From: Neptuniibacter sp. UBA6509
GTDB taxonomy: Bacteria; Pseudomonadota; Gammaproteobacteria; Pseudomonadales; Balneatricaceae
Assembly (NCBI GenBank): GCA_002435145.1
Contig: DJLT01000123.1
Coordinates: 1 to 63,804, forward strand
Direction: 5' to 3'
Length of the DNA: 63,804 bases
Positions 17,427 to 27,283 of this stretch are shown here, piece by piece (within the stretch, counting starts at the first letter, position 1; each line of letters opens with the position of its first letter). Under the pieces are notes generated by a model. The model saw nothing but the letters and a program-made list of their open reading frames with translations, was not told the origin of the DNA and did no database searches. The translations under genes and the position numbers were made by a program.

Positions 17427-18803
17427 TTAGAAGAAAGCTAGACCGACTTGGAAGAGTCGCTCTACTTCTTTGATTCGACGCTTATCGACTAAGAACAAGA
17501 TGACATGGTCACCACTTTCAACGATAACATCATCGTGGGCGATCAATACTTCATCATTACGAACGATAGCACCGATGGTCGTTCCTGCAGGTAGATTGAT
17601 CTCTTCTATTGTTTTGCCAATAACTTTTGATGAGGATTTATCACCATGTGCAACGGCTTCGAGCGCCTCTGCGGCCCCGCGACGTAGAGCGTGTACTGCT
17701 ACGATATCACCACGGCGTACATGGGTCAGCAGTGCGCCGATGGTTGTTTGCTGTGGTGAAATGGCGATATCAATCGCCCCGCCCTGTACAAGATCGACAT
17801 AGGCAGGGTTGTTGATCAGTGTCATAACCGTTCTTGCACCCTGACGTTTCGCTAGCATGGAAGCCATGATATTGGCTTCATCGTCGTTAGTGAGAGCACA
17901 GAAAACATCGGTATCTTCGATGTTTTCTTCTATAAGTAACTCTCTGTCTGATGCGCTGCCTTGCAGAACAATTGTGTTGTCGAGTGTGCGTGCGAGTTGG
18001 TTGCAGCGACGAATGTTGCGTTCAATGATCTTGACCTGGAACTGGTCTTCAATTGATTCTGCTAGGCGAGCACCAATGTTGCCGCCCCCGGCGATGATAA
18101 TGCGCTTGTAGGGGTTATCTAAGCGTCGCAGCTCACTCATTACAGACATAATATCTTTGCGTGCTGCAATGAAGAAAACTTCGTCATCAGCTTCGATGAC
18201 CGTATCCCCTTTAGGGATAATTGGGCTACCTTGACGGAAAATCGCGGCTACACGTGTATCTACAGCGGGCATATGTGCGCGTAAATAGGAGATCTCTCTG
18301 CCTACGAGTGGGCCGCCGTAATAAGCTTTTACTGCGACTAGCTGGGCTTTCCCGTCGGCAAAATCCAGTACTTGAAGTGCACCAGGATGCTGGATAAGGC
18401 GTTTAATATGCTTAGTAACAAGTAGCTCAGGGCTGATACGTACATCAATCGGCAGACCCTTTTCACCAAATATCTTTTGGTTTTTATTAAGGTAATCATG
18501 CTCGCGAACACGAGCTATTTTGGTGGGGGTATTAAACAGGGTTTGGCCTATTTGACAGGCAACCATATTTACTTCGTCTGAGTTTGTGACAGCAATAAGC
18601 ATGTCAGCATCAATCGCACCTGCTTGATCAAGTACAGAAGGATACGAAGCTTTACCTTCAATTGTGCGAATATCTAGGCGATCCTGAAGCTCACGTAAAC
18701 GGCTCGGATCTGTGTCCACAATTGTGATGTCGTTATCTTCACTGGCTAAGTTTTCTGCCAATGTGCCGCCAACCTGACCGGCACCAAGAATAATAATCTT
18801 CAT
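17427..18803 (-). CDS. trkA: Trk system potassium uptake regulatory protein TrkA
   Basis: The 458-residue peripheral membrane protein has the duplicated RCK arrangement: two NAD-binding Rossmann domains ([20 protein letters not shown] and [19 protein letters not shown]), each followed by a TrkA-C domain. It gates TrkH in response to nucleotides. The length is the same as in E. coli. Gene order rsmB-trkA-trkH fits the origin-proximal gammaproteobacterial block. Confidence 0.97.
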   Translation of the reverse strand: MKIIILGAGQVGGTLAENLASEDNDITIVDTDPSRLRELQDRLDIRTIEGKASYPSVLDQAGAIDADMLIAVTNSDEVNMVACQIGQTLFNTPTKIARVREHDYLNKNQKIFGEKGLPIDVRISPELLVTKHIKRLIQHPGALQVLDFADGKAQLVAVKAYYGGPLVGREISYLRAHMPAVDTRVAAIFRQGSPIIPKGDTVIEADDEVFFIAARKDIMSVMSELRRLDNPYKRIIIAGGGNIGARLAESIEDQFQVKIIERNIRRCNQLARTLDNTIVLQGSASDRELLIEENIEDTDVFCALTNDDEANIMASMLAKRQGARTVMTLINNPAYVDLVQGGAIDIAISPQQTTIGALLTHVRRGDIVAVHALRRGAAEALEAVAHGDKSSSKVIGKTIEEINLPAGTTIGAIVRNDEVLIAHDDVIVESGDHVILFLVDKRRIKEVERLFQVGLAFF

Positions 18804-18845
18804 TATCAGCCTTTTACTGCTGCTAGAAACATATGTTTTTCCGTT

Positions 18846-20153
18846 TTAGTCGAGCTTACTCTGTTTTTGAAGCAGTGCATAATAGAAACCGTCGTGACCA
18901 CTCACTTGAGGAAACAGCTGGCGACCATATTCACGTTTAATGCCCCATTCTGCGTCAATGGGTCTATGTACTGCATCGTCTGCTTTTGCCATAAAACGTT
19001 TGATTAAACGTTCATTTTCCTGAGGAAAGATAGAGCAAGTAGCGTACAAAATCTTGCCGCCGGGTTTGAGCATAGACCAGCAATTTTCCAGTATTGATAA
19101 CTGCAGTTTAGATATCTCAATAATATCTTCGCCTTGACGAAGATATTTAATATCTGGGTTACGTCTAATAACGCCGGTAGCTGAGCAAGGAGCGTCTAAA
19201 AGAATGCGATCGTAAAGTTCCCCACTCCACCACTCCTGAGTTGAGGCATCAGCAATAATTAAGTTCGCATCTAAATTTAAACGATCTAGATTTTCTTCAA
19301 TGCGGCCCGCCCTGCGCTCTTCGAGCTCTACAGCGTCTACTGCTTTTAAAGAGGGCTCAGTTTCAAGTATGTGGCATAGCTTGCCACCAGGAGCTGCACA
19401 GGCGTCTAGAACGTATTGCTGAGGCTTTAGATCCAAAAGTTGAGCTGCAAATTGAGCGGCTTCATCTTGAACGCTAAATGAGCCTTGCTCATAACCGGGA
19501 AGGGATTCAACATTCAAAGAGGTACTCAAACGAATGCCTAGGTCGCTATACAGAGTCTCTTCAGAATCAACAATCGGTTCAAGCTGTTCAAGGTAGCGCG
19601 GGCGCTCTGTTTGTTGTTGGTTGATGCGTAGTGTTAGAGGGGCTTGGCTATTATTCGATTCTAGGATCTGCTGCCAATGGTCGGGCCAATTGTTTTTTAG
19701 CTTGGCAATCATCCATTCCGGGTGATTATAGCGGTAAGACTCATTTGAACTCAGAGACTCTTCGAGCTCCTCTTGTTCCCGTTGAAAACGACGCAGAATC
19801 GCATTGACGACTTTACCTGCCCACTCTTTGTCGAGTTCACGACAGGCGTCAACACTTTCACTAATGGCTGCATGAGGCGGGATACGCGTATGCTGAAGCT
19901 GATAGATTCCAACTAAAACAATAGCCTTTATATCGATGTCTCTAAATTTAAAGGCTCGGTTTTGGAGCAGTTTAATAATGCAGTTGAGCTGCGGATGATG
20001 ACGCATAGTGCCGTAGCAAAGCTCTCGCAGTAGCGCGCGGTCTTTTTCCGGACAGCTGCGCTCAATACTTGGGTATTGAGTGTTGAGCGATCCTTTATTT
20101 TGCAATAAAGGCGTCAGTACTAGAGCTGCTAAGGCACGAACATTCGTAGTCAT
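18846..20153 (-). CDS. rsmB: 16S rRNA (cytosine 967-C5)-methyltransferase
   Basis: The 435-residue protein has an N-terminal NusB-like RNA-binding domain (about 1-140) and a C-terminal Rossmann methyltransferase. Visible are the SAM motif VLDACAAPGGKLCHIL, the catalytic motifs LLDAPCSATGVIRRNPDIK and LYATCSIFPQEN (two cysteines). It methylates C967 of 16S rRNA. The length matches E. coli RsmB (429). It lies five bases after fmt in the fmt-rsmB-trkA run. Confidence 0.97.
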   Translation of the reverse strand: MTTNVRALAALVLTPLLQNKGSLNTQYPSIERSCPEKDRALLRELCYGTMRHHPQLNCIIKLLQNRAFKFRDIDIKAIVLVGIYQLQHTRIPPHAAISESVDACRELDKEWAGKVVNAILRRFQREQEELEESLSSNESYRYNHPEWMIAKLKNNWPDHWQQILESNNSQAPLTLRINQQQTERPRYLEQLEPIVDSEETLYSDLGIRLSTSLNVESLPGYEQGSFSVQDEAAQFAAQLLDLKPQQYVLDACAAPGGKLCHILETEPSLKAVDAVELEERRAGRIEENLDRLNLDANLIIADASTQEWWSGELYDRILLDAPCSATGVIRRNPDIKYLRQGEDIIEISKLQLSILENCWSMLKPGGKILYATCSIFPQENERLIKRFMAKADDAVHRPIDAEWGIKREYGRQLFPQVSGHDGFYYALLQKQSKLD

Positions 20154-20158
20154 TACCG

Positions 20159-21103
20159 TTATCCTAATGTCACGCCAGCACTAAATTGCTCGCGTTTTGA
20201 ATTGAGTATCGCCGCTGCATCCATCGGTTTCTTACCCGGTAACTGGAGCTGTTTGAGTTTGATTGCCCCTTCTCCGCAAGCTACGACAATGCTTTTCTTA
20301 TCAGAGGGAAGTATTTCGCCCGGCGTGCCTTGCTGATTTAATAATTCGCATTGTAAGAGCTTGATTTTATCTTCGCCCATTTTAAACGTAACGGCGATTC
20401 TTGGGCTTAAGGTGCGAATTTTCAGGTCGATTTCTGTAGCCGGAAGGCTCCAGTCGATAACACCCTCATCTTTACTAAGTTTTTTCGCGTAAGTTGCTAG
20501 GTCGTTATTTTGTTTTTCAGGTGTAAGGGTGGCAGCCTGAATTTGACCCAAAGTATCAACCAACGCCGCTGTCCCAAGCTCACTTAGACGTTCAAATACT
20601 GCTAGCGAGGTATCTGTATCAGTAATCGGAGTCTTTGCGATAAGAAGCATGTCGCCAGTGTCTAAGCCTTCATCCATCTGCATAATAGTGACACCGGTTT
20701 CAGCATCGCCTGCTAGCATTGAGCGCTCAACGGGTGCGGCTCCTCTCCAGCGAGGGAGTATCGAACCATGCACATTGATACAGCCATTTTTTGGTGTATC
20801 TAAAATGGCTTTAGGTAATAGCATTCCATAAGCAACCACAACCATAATGTCCGCTTCGAGGTTGGCGAGTACTTGCTGCTCCTCTTCTGTTTTTAGGCTG
20901 TGAGGCTGAAAAACTGGGATCTCATGGGCCAATGCGAGGTCTTTAACAGGGCGCGGAGCCATCTGGTTTTTACGTTTGCCCTTTTTATCCGGTTGAGTGT
21001 ATACCGCAACAACTTGGTGTTCGCTGTCTAGAAGCGCTTGAAGGTTTAACGCCGCAAAATCAGGGGTACCAGCAAAAACTATACGCAGAGGAGTGTTAGC
21101 CAT
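20159..21103 (-). CDS. fmt: methionyl-tRNA formyltransferase
   Basis: The 314-residue protein formylates initiator Met-tRNA using 10-formyl-tetrahydrofolate. Motifs: RIVFAGTPDFAALNLQALL at the N terminus and the catalytic NVHGSILPRWRGAAPVERSM, then MQMDEGLDTGDML. The start is taken as the ATG at 21103 (MANTPLRIV); an upstream in-frame extension to 21145 lies inside a hairpin and is not conserved in the family. A strong hairpin separates it from def (21121-21151). Confidence 0.97.
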   Translation of the reverse strand: MANTPLRIVFAGTPDFAALNLQALLDSEHQVVAVYTQPDKKGKRKNQMAPRPVKDLALAHEIPVFQPHSLKTEEEQQVLANLEADIMVVVAYGMLLPKAILDTPKNGCINVHGSILPRWRGAAPVERSMLAGDAETGVTIMQMDEGLDTGDMLLIAKTPITDTDTSLAVFERLSELGTAALVDTLGQIQAATLTPEKQNNDLATYAKKLSKDEGVIDWSLPATEIDLKIRTLSPRIAVTFKMGEDKIKLLQCELLNQQGTPGEILPSDKKSIVVACGEGAIKLKQLQLPGKKPMDAAAILNSKREQFSAGVTLG

Positions 21104-21120
21104 AATAGATTCCAAATAAA

Positions 21121-21151
21121 ACAGGCTTGCGAGGTTAACTCGCAAGCCTGT
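21121..21151 (-). terminator. hairpin between def and fmt (terminator or attenuator)
   Basis: ACAGGCTTGCGAG (21121-21133) and CTCGCAAGCCTGT (21139-21151) form a perfect 13-base stem with a five-base loop. On the minus strand it is followed by TTTATTT. It lies 20 bases after the def stop and 17 bases before the fmt start, so it may partly uncouple the two genes. Confidence 0.85.
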
Positions 21152-21171
21152 GGGATAGTTCTAAGGTGAAG

Positions 21172-21684
21172 TTAAGCTTGTTTTTGCATTTTATGAATTT
21201 TTTCAAGCTTATTTTTTATGCGGTTGCGCTTTAGCATTGAGATGTAATCAACGAAAAGCTTACCATTTAGATGGTCTAACTCATGTTGAATACAAACAGC
21301 TAGAAGGTCGTCTGCGATAAGCTCGTAGGCTTCACCATTGTAATCTAGTGCTTTTAGCTTAACTTTTTGTGGGCGGCTGACATCTTCATAAAAGCCTGGG
21401 ACAGATAAACATCCTTCCTGATATTTGTGCTCTTCGTCATCAATCACTTCAAATTCTGGGTTAATAAGCACAAGAGGCTCATTTTGTTCTTCAGAAATAT
21501 CGATAGTGACGATGCGCTTATGGATATTTACCTGAGTTGCCGCTAACCCAATACCGGGTGCTGCGTACATAGTTTCGAACATGTCATCTATTTCAGTGCG
21601 TACGGCATCATCAACCGTTTCAACAGGCTCTGCTATAGTGCGCAAGCGCGGATCAGGATATTCAAGGATGGTTAATTTTGCCAT
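21172..21684 (-). CDS. def: peptide deformylase
   Basis: The 170-residue metalloenzyme removes the formyl group from nascent proteins. All three signature motifs are present: [16 protein letters not shown] (metal-binding Cys) and QHELDHLNG (HExxH). The length is the same as in E. coli (169). It leads the def-fmt-rsmB-trkA-trkH series and is divergent from the LysM gene. Confidence 0.98.
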   Translation of the reverse strand: MAKLTILEYPDPRLRTIAEPVETVDDAVRTEIDDMFETMYAAPGIGLAATQVNIHKRIVTIDISEEQNEPLVLINPEFEVIDDEEHKYQEGCLSVPGFYEDVSRPQKVKLKALDYNGEAYELIADDLLAVCIQHELDHLNGKLFVDYISMLKRNRIKNKLEKIHKMQKQA

Positions 21685-21822
21685 GATCTGTATTCATTCT
21701 TCCGTTAGTTAAGCTATCGAGAAAGCCTCAGCCTTCAGGTATCCATTAGTAATTCGTAATAACGTTAGAAAACCTATATTCTGAAACTATTGTTTTTCTC
21801 GATTTTTCAGCGGATTGGCCGA

Positions 21823-21858
21823 AATAATATTTCGAGAACGATAGCGAAAAATATTATT
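21823..21858. repeat. AT-rich inverted repeat between def and the LysM gene
   Basis: AATAATATTT (21823-21832) and AAATATTATT (21849-21858) are perfect inverted copies. Alternative pairing through TTTCG/CGAAA is also possible. It sits in the divergent promoter region of def and the LysM gene; its role is unknown. Confidence 0.5.
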
Positions 21859-21949
21859 CCACCTATTATACTGATTAGAACGCTCAATGTATTGTCGTTG
21901 CCCTGTTAGCTTGATAGTTTTATAGCTTGGGGTAATAAGGGAACTAGAC

Positions 21950-22978
21950 ATGAAAAAATTGTTATGCGGCTTATTGGCTTTTGTGATGCTTTCACTTACC
22001 CAAGTAAGTGCGGAAACGCGAAAGGATAATTTATTACTTCGTGATGATTACCCAGAAGAGTATGTAGTCGTTAAGGGAGATACCTTATGGCATATTTCTG
22101 GGCGATTTTTGCAAAGTCCATGGAAGTGGCCTGAGGTTTGGGGAGTAAACCCTCAAGTCGATAATCCACACCTAATCTACCCCGGAGATGTGATTTACCT
22201 AACATGGGTAAATGGTAAGCCTCGTTTAGGTTTACGCCGAGATAGCGGCATTTATCCGAAAGCGCGTGTATCTCCTCTTGTTCAGCCTATCCCTGCGATA
22301 CCGTTAAGAGACATTATTAGCTTTTTAAATGACAACCGCGTGATGTCGGAAGATCTGCTTAAAGATGCTCCATATGTATTGGGCGGTAAAAGTAAGCGGA
22401 TTATTGCGGGTGCAGGCGATCGCATTTATGCCCGAGGTGCTTTGTTAGAAGATCAGCGCCGCCAAGGGATATACCGTTCAGCGAATCAATATGAAGACCC
22501 TGATACTGAAGAGTTCTTAGGGTTTGAAATGCTGAAGATAGCGGATGCTGATGTTGCTGCTCAAACAGATGATGTCGTTACGATGGATATCGTTAAATCT
22601 AACAAGGAAGTACGAGTGTTAGATCGCGTAGTACCTACTGAAGAAGTGCGTATCCAGTCGATATTTCATCCGAAACCGTCACCTGAAGGAATTGAGGGTA
22701 AAGTTCTCGCTGTTTTAGGTGGTGTTAGAGATGGCGGTCAATTTAATGTGGTGGCTATTAACCGCGGTGATCGTGAAGGTCTAGAAGCAGGACATGTGTT
22801 TGCCATCTATAGAAGTGGTGAGATTATCAAGGATCCTGTGACTAAAGAGTTTGTAACGCTACCTAAAGAGCGCTCAGGTGAGTTGATGGTATTTAAAGTC
22901 TTCGAGAAAGTAAGCTACGGCTTAATTATGCGAAGTACTGATGTCGTGTCTATCGGTGATGAGATCAAGCAACCTTAA
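21950..22978 (+). CDS. exported LysM-domain protein
   Basis: The 342-residue protein has a signal peptide (MKKLLCGLLAFVMLSLTQVSAE). A LysM domain follows directly (about 39-86, YVVVKGDTLWHISGRFL...NPHLIYPGDVIYL), so it probably binds peptidoglycan in the periplasm. The long C-terminal region (90-342) has no domain I can name. Proteins of this build lie next to dprA and def in many gammaproteobacteria, as here: dprA starts 17 bases downstream on the same strand. Confidence 0.9.
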   Translation: MKKLLCGLLAFVMLSLTQVSAETRKDNLLLRDDYPEEYVVVKGDTLWHISGRFLQSPWKWPEVWGVNPQVDNPHLIYPGDVIYLTWVNGKPRLGLRRDSGIYPKARVSPLVQPIPAIPLRDIISFLNDNRVMSEDLLKDAPYVLGGKSKRIIAGAGDRIYARGALLEDQRRQGIYRSANQYEDPDTEEFLGFEMLKIADADVAAQTDDVVTMDIVKSNKEVRVLDRVVPTEEVRIQSIFHPKPSPEGIEGKVLAVLGGVRDGGQFNVVAINRGDREGLEAGHVFAIYRSGEIIKDPVTKEFVTLPKERSGELMVFKVFEKVSYGLIMRSTDVVSIGDEIKQP

Positions 22979-22995
22979 AATGTAAGGAATTTATA

Positions 22996-24129
22996 ATGAC
23001 GGTAGATCCAAAGGACTGGATTGCCGTTGCTGCCTTGCCCAGTCTTGGGCCGGCTTCGATTAAGCGCTTATGGGAGATGGGCTGGACGCCTGATAAACTC
23101 CTGAATGCGTCCCCTCTCGAGTGGCAACGGTTAGATTTAAAACAGAAAACTATTATAGCCCTTCAGGAGTATCAAGCTTCAGATAGCGGTTTACTTCATC
23201 AAGCTACAGAAAATGTACTTCAATGGCAGGCATTGGCTAATGATGCTTATGTTCTTCCGATAACACATGAGGCATACCCTCAGTTACTGCGTGAAATCTA
23301 TGATCCACCGCCACTGCTGTTTGTTCGTGGGGATTTGAATGCTCTCAATTTGCCGCAAATTGCTATTGTTGGAAGCCGCAGTGCTACTGTGAGTGGCTTA
23401 AAGCATGCGTACGCCTTCTCTTCAGGGCTATCTAAAAGCGGCCTAGCTGTTAATTCCGGGTTAGCTATGGGTGTAGATGCCGCCGCACACCAAGCGTGTG
23501 TTGATGCTGATGGCGCCACTGTGGCTGTTTTTGGGACGGGGCTCGATCGTATTTACCCTACTCGGAATCAAACGTTGGCCGTGGAGATTCTTTCTAAAGG
23601 TGGCGCTTGGGTAAGTGAGTTCTTCCCGGGAACCCCCCCTTTAGCGCCTAATTTTCCTCGCCGTAATCGTATTATCAGTGGAATGAGTGCGGGTGTGCTG
23701 GTGGTAGAAGCTGCACCGAGGAGCGGCTCGCTTATAACTGCGAGAATGGCGATGGAGCATGGTCGGGAAGTATTTGCACTCCCCGGTCCGTTAAACAACC
23801 CTCTCAGCAGAGGTTGTCATCTTTTGATAAAAGAGGGGGCGGTACTTGTTGAAACAGCGAGTGACATTGTTGATCAGTTAGGCTCTTTGTTAGGGAGCTA
23901 TTTAGATGATGAATGCGTTGTGAGTGCTAAAGAGAGCGAAGAGGATGACCTTTCTAACTTCAGCGATAAAGAGATCCTCGTTATGAAGCAAATGGGTTAT
24001 GAGGTGTGTTTTATAGATCAATTGAGTTTGAGTTGTGATTTTGAAATCTCAGAGTTGAGCCAACTCCTTGTAGAAATGGAGTTAAAGGGGGTTCTTGAAC
24101 AGCGAGATGGGGGCTATATACGTTGTTGA
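22996..24129 (+). CDS. dprA: DNA processing protein DprA
   Basis: The 377-residue protein loads RecA on incoming single-stranded DNA during natural transformation. The Rossmann-like core is present with AIVGSRSATVSGLKHA, VNSGLAMGVDAAAH, FPRRNRIISGMSAGVLVVEA, SGSLITARMAMEHGREVFALPG and NPLSRGCHLLIKEGA. A C-terminal winged-helix region (about 320-377) is also present. The length is normal (E. coli 374). It follows the LysM gene and its start is supported by AAGGAA upstream. Confidence 0.96.
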   Translation: MTVDPKDWIAVAALPSLGPASIKRLWEMGWTPDKLLNASPLEWQRLDLKQKTIIALQEYQASDSGLLHQATENVLQWQALANDAYVLPITHEAYPQLLREIYDPPPLLFVRGDLNALNLPQIAIVGSRSATVSGLKHAYAFSSGLSKSGLAVNSGLAMGVDAAAHQACVDADGATVAVFGTGLDRIYPTRNQTLAVEILSKGGAWVSEFFPGTPPLAPNFPRRNRIISGMSAGVLVVEAAPRSGSLITARMAMEHGREVFALPGPLNNPLSRGCHLLIKEGAVLVETASDIVDQLGSLLGSYLDDECVVSAKESEEDDLSNFSDKEILVMKQMGYEVCFIDQLSLSCDFEISELSQLLVEMELKGVLEQRDGGYIRC

Positions 24130-24233
24130 TCGGGGTGTGTTTTGAGTTTTATATTCAAAAAGTAATATCAGGAAACTTAACTATAGATTTTTCATATATA
24201 TCTATGACAGAACAGCAGTTGCAAATGTTGCGT

Positions 24234-24250
24234 TGAACATTTAGTGTTCA
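24234..24250. promoter_or_regulatory. inverted repeat upstream of purE
   Basis: TGAACA (24234-24239) and TGTTCA (24245-24250) are inverted with a five-base spacer, about 30 bases before purE. It does not match the classical PurR box. It could be an operator or chance. Confidence 0.3.
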
Positions 24251-24278
24251 GCCTCCTAACTAATTATCCGAGAAAGAC

Positions 24279-24791
24279 ATGAGCAAACCATTTGTTGCTA
24301 TTTTAATGGGGTCTGATTCAGACCTTCCTGTGATGACTGCTGCTGTTGACGTTCTGCGTTCGTTAGAAGTTGAGTTTGAGATTAAAGTAAGTTCTGCACA
24401 CCGTACACCTGTACAGACTCACGACTATGTTAAAAACGCTGATGAGCGTGGCGCTGTAGCATTTATCTGTGCTGCGGGCATGGCTGCGCATTTAGCAGGT
24501 GCTGTTGCTGCTAATACAACTAAGCCAGTAATCGGTGTACCGATTAATTCATCTCTTGATGGTTTAGATGCGTTGTTATCAACTGTTCAGATGCCTGGCG
24601 GTATCCCTGTTGCTACAGTTGCTATCGGTAAAGCAGGCGCTAAAAATGCTGCATACCTTGCTGCACAGATTATGGCTGTTGGCGATACTGACCTTGCAGG
24701 TCGTGTTAAAGCTGAACGTTTAGCTAATACTGCTTCTGTTGTTGCTAAAGACGCTGCTTTGCAAGAGAAATTGCAGAAAGGTGAGTTGTAA
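24279..24791 (+). CDS. purE: N5-carboxyaminoimidazole ribonucleotide mutase
   Basis: The 170-residue class I PurE converts N5-CAIR to CAIR in purine synthesis. Motifs: MGSDSDLPVM, SAHRTP and CAAGMAAHLAGAVAANT. The length matches E. coli (169) and the ribosome site GAGAAAG precedes the ATG. Unusually for the family, purK is not next to it; the following gene is tsaC, whose proposed start lies inside the last codons of purE. Confidence 0.97.
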   Translation: MSKPFVAILMGSDSDLPVMTAAVDVLRSLEVEFEIKVSSAHRTPVQTHDYVKNADERGAVAFICAAGMAAHLAGAVAANTTKPVIGVPINSSLDGLDALLSTVQMPGGIPVATVAIGKAGAKNAAYLAAQIMAVGDTDLAGRVKAERLANTASVVAKDAALQEKLQKGEL

Positions 24792-25356
24792 TTACGACTC
24801 TGACTGGTGGCATGTCCACCAGTCCGTTCAGGCGATGCGTCAAGGTGGTGTTATCGCCTATCCTACCGAAGCCGTTTGGGGACTAGGGTGCGACCCTTTT
24901 AACCAAGAGGCTGTTTCCCATCTATTAAGCATTAAGCGACGTCCTATGCATAAAGGGCTGGTTTTAATTGCTGGTAATATCTCTCAAATCGAGTTTTTAC
25001 TCGAAGATTTGACTCCTGAAGAATTCAGTAAAGTAACCGCTAACTGGCCGGGCCCTTTTACTTGGATTTTGCCTGATAAAAAGAATCTGATACCTAAGTG
25101 GATTAAAGGAAAATATAGCTCTGTCGCAATAAGAGTGAGCGATCACTTACCTGTTAAAAATCTAACTAATTCCTTTGGTTCTTTTATTGTTTCAACTTCT
25201 GCGAATCCTGCATCCTATCATCCTGCAAGGGATATATTGAAAGTAAAGACTTACTTCGGTAGTGATTTGGATTATGTTCTTCCAGGTAAATTAGGTGATC
25301 TTTCAAATCCAACACAAATTAGAGATTTAAAATCAGACCGTATTGTTCGAGCCTGA
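24781..25356 (+). CDS. tsaC: threonylcarbamoyl-AMP synthase
   Basis: The protein makes threonylcarbamoyl-adenylate for the t6A37 modification of ANN-decoding tRNAs. YrdC-fold motifs: IAYPTEAVWGLGCDP, SIKRRPMHKGLVLIAGN, WPGPFTWILP, SVAIRVSDHLP and FIVSTSANPAS. The best start I can see is the GTG at 24781 (191 residues, overlapping purE by 11 bases), which places the N terminus as in E. coli TsaC. An upstream in-frame ATG at 24739 would add 14 residues read out of frame within purE. The next gene hemF begins 21 bases downstream. Confidence 0.93.
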   Translation: MSCNYDSDWWHVHQSVQAMRQGGVIAYPTEAVWGLGCDPFNQEAVSHLLSIKRRPMHKGLVLIAGNISQIEFLLEDLTPEEFSKVTANWPGPFTWILPDKKNLIPKWIKGKYSSVAIRVSDHLPVKNLTNSFGSFIVSTSANPASYHPARDILKVKTYFGSDLDYVLPGKLGDLSNPTQIRDLKSDRIVRA

Positions 25357-25368
25357 TATTTTAAGTGA

Positions 25369-26292
<924 letters not shown>

Positions 26293-26323
26293 CATTCTTC
26301 TTGCAATGTAAGAGCGCTTTTTA

Positions 26324-27151
26324 ATGACAGATCGTTATGCCGTTTTTGGCAACCCAATAAAACACTCTAAGTCTCCGCAGATTCATAGTGCTTTTGCACA
26401 AAGTACGGCACAAGATCTTATTTATGAAGCGATAGCGGTGCCAGAAGATAGTTTTAATGCTTCCGTTGAATCGTTTTTAACGGATAAAGGGAAAGGTTTA
26501 AATATAACTATCCCTTTTAAACAAGAGGCTTGGACGTTAGCGGAAGTTCGCTCTTCACGTGCTGAACTGGCAGGTGCAGTAAATACCTTATACCGCGATG
26601 AACAGGGGCGTCTGTGCGGTGATAATACCGATGGTATTGGGATGGTGCGTGATATTGTTCGTAATCATGGCGGGACTATCAAGGATAAGAAGGTACTGAT
26701 CTTAGGTGCAGGCGGCGCGGTAAGAGGTGTTTTACAGCCGGTGCTTGAGCAGAAGCCAAGTCAGCTTGTGATCGCAAACCGTACAGCCTCTAAAGCGGCT
26801 GAATTGGCAGATCTTGTTGCTGATTTAGGTGATGTTACAGGTTGTGGGTTTGATACATTGTCCGGGCAATGTTTTGATTTGGTGATCAATGGAACCGCTG
26901 CGAGCCTACAAGGTGAAGTTCCGCCCTTACCTGAAGGTATTTTAGCGGATAATGCTTGGTGCTATGACATGATGTATTCGGCTGAGCCTACAGCTTTTTG
27001 CATCTGGGCGGATAAAAATGGCGCAGAAAAGTCTATTGATGGCTTAGGTATGTTGGTTGAGCAGGCTGCCCAGTCATTTCAAATATGGCGCGGTGTTGAG
27101 CCAGATTCACAGGCTGTTATCAAGCAGTTACGTAGTGCATTAACTGGTTGA
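26324..27151 (+). CDS. aroE: shikimate dehydrogenase
   Basis: The 275-residue NADPH enzyme reduces 3-dehydroshikimate in aromatic amino acid synthesis. Motifs: VFGNPIKHSKSPQIHSAF (substrate), LNITIPFKQEAW (catalytic Lys), GAVNTL, NTDGIGM, the NADP loop LILGAGGAVRGVL with IANRTASKA, and GLGMLVEQAAQSFQIW at the end. The length is normal. It is the last gene of the purE-tsaC-hemF-aroE run. Confidence 0.97.
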   Translation: MTDRYAVFGNPIKHSKSPQIHSAFAQSTAQDLIYEAIAVPEDSFNASVESFLTDKGKGLNITIPFKQEAWTLAEVRSSRAELAGAVNTLYRDEQGRLCGDNTDGIGMVRDIVRNHGGTIKDKKVLILGAGGAVRGVLQPVLEQKPSQLVIANRTASKAAELADLVADLGDVTGCGFDTLSGQCFDLVINGTAASLQGEVPPLPEGILADNAWCYDMMYSAEPTAFCIWADKNGAEKSIDGLGMLVEQAAQSFQIWRGVEPDSQAVIKQLRSALTG

Positions 27152-27283
27152 TTTTAATACAACAGTGATCATTTTCTAGTTTTCATAACTAGGCTTGCAT
27201 GAGGCGCTTCTGGGGCGTATAAAGTTAAGAAACACAGTTATTGTGACTTCCTTTATGACCCCAGTCCTCAGCGGGAGCTCTAT

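Noticed and set aside
24234-24250. PurR operator before purE
   Set aside because: The inverted repeat TGAACA/TGTTCA does not match the PurR consensus ACGCAAACGTTTGCGT; kept only as an unassigned repeat.
27195-27235. Possible heat-shock (sigma-32) promoter before the Lon-like gene
   Set aside because: CTTGCA resembles the -35 element but no CCCCAT-type -10 follows at the right distance.
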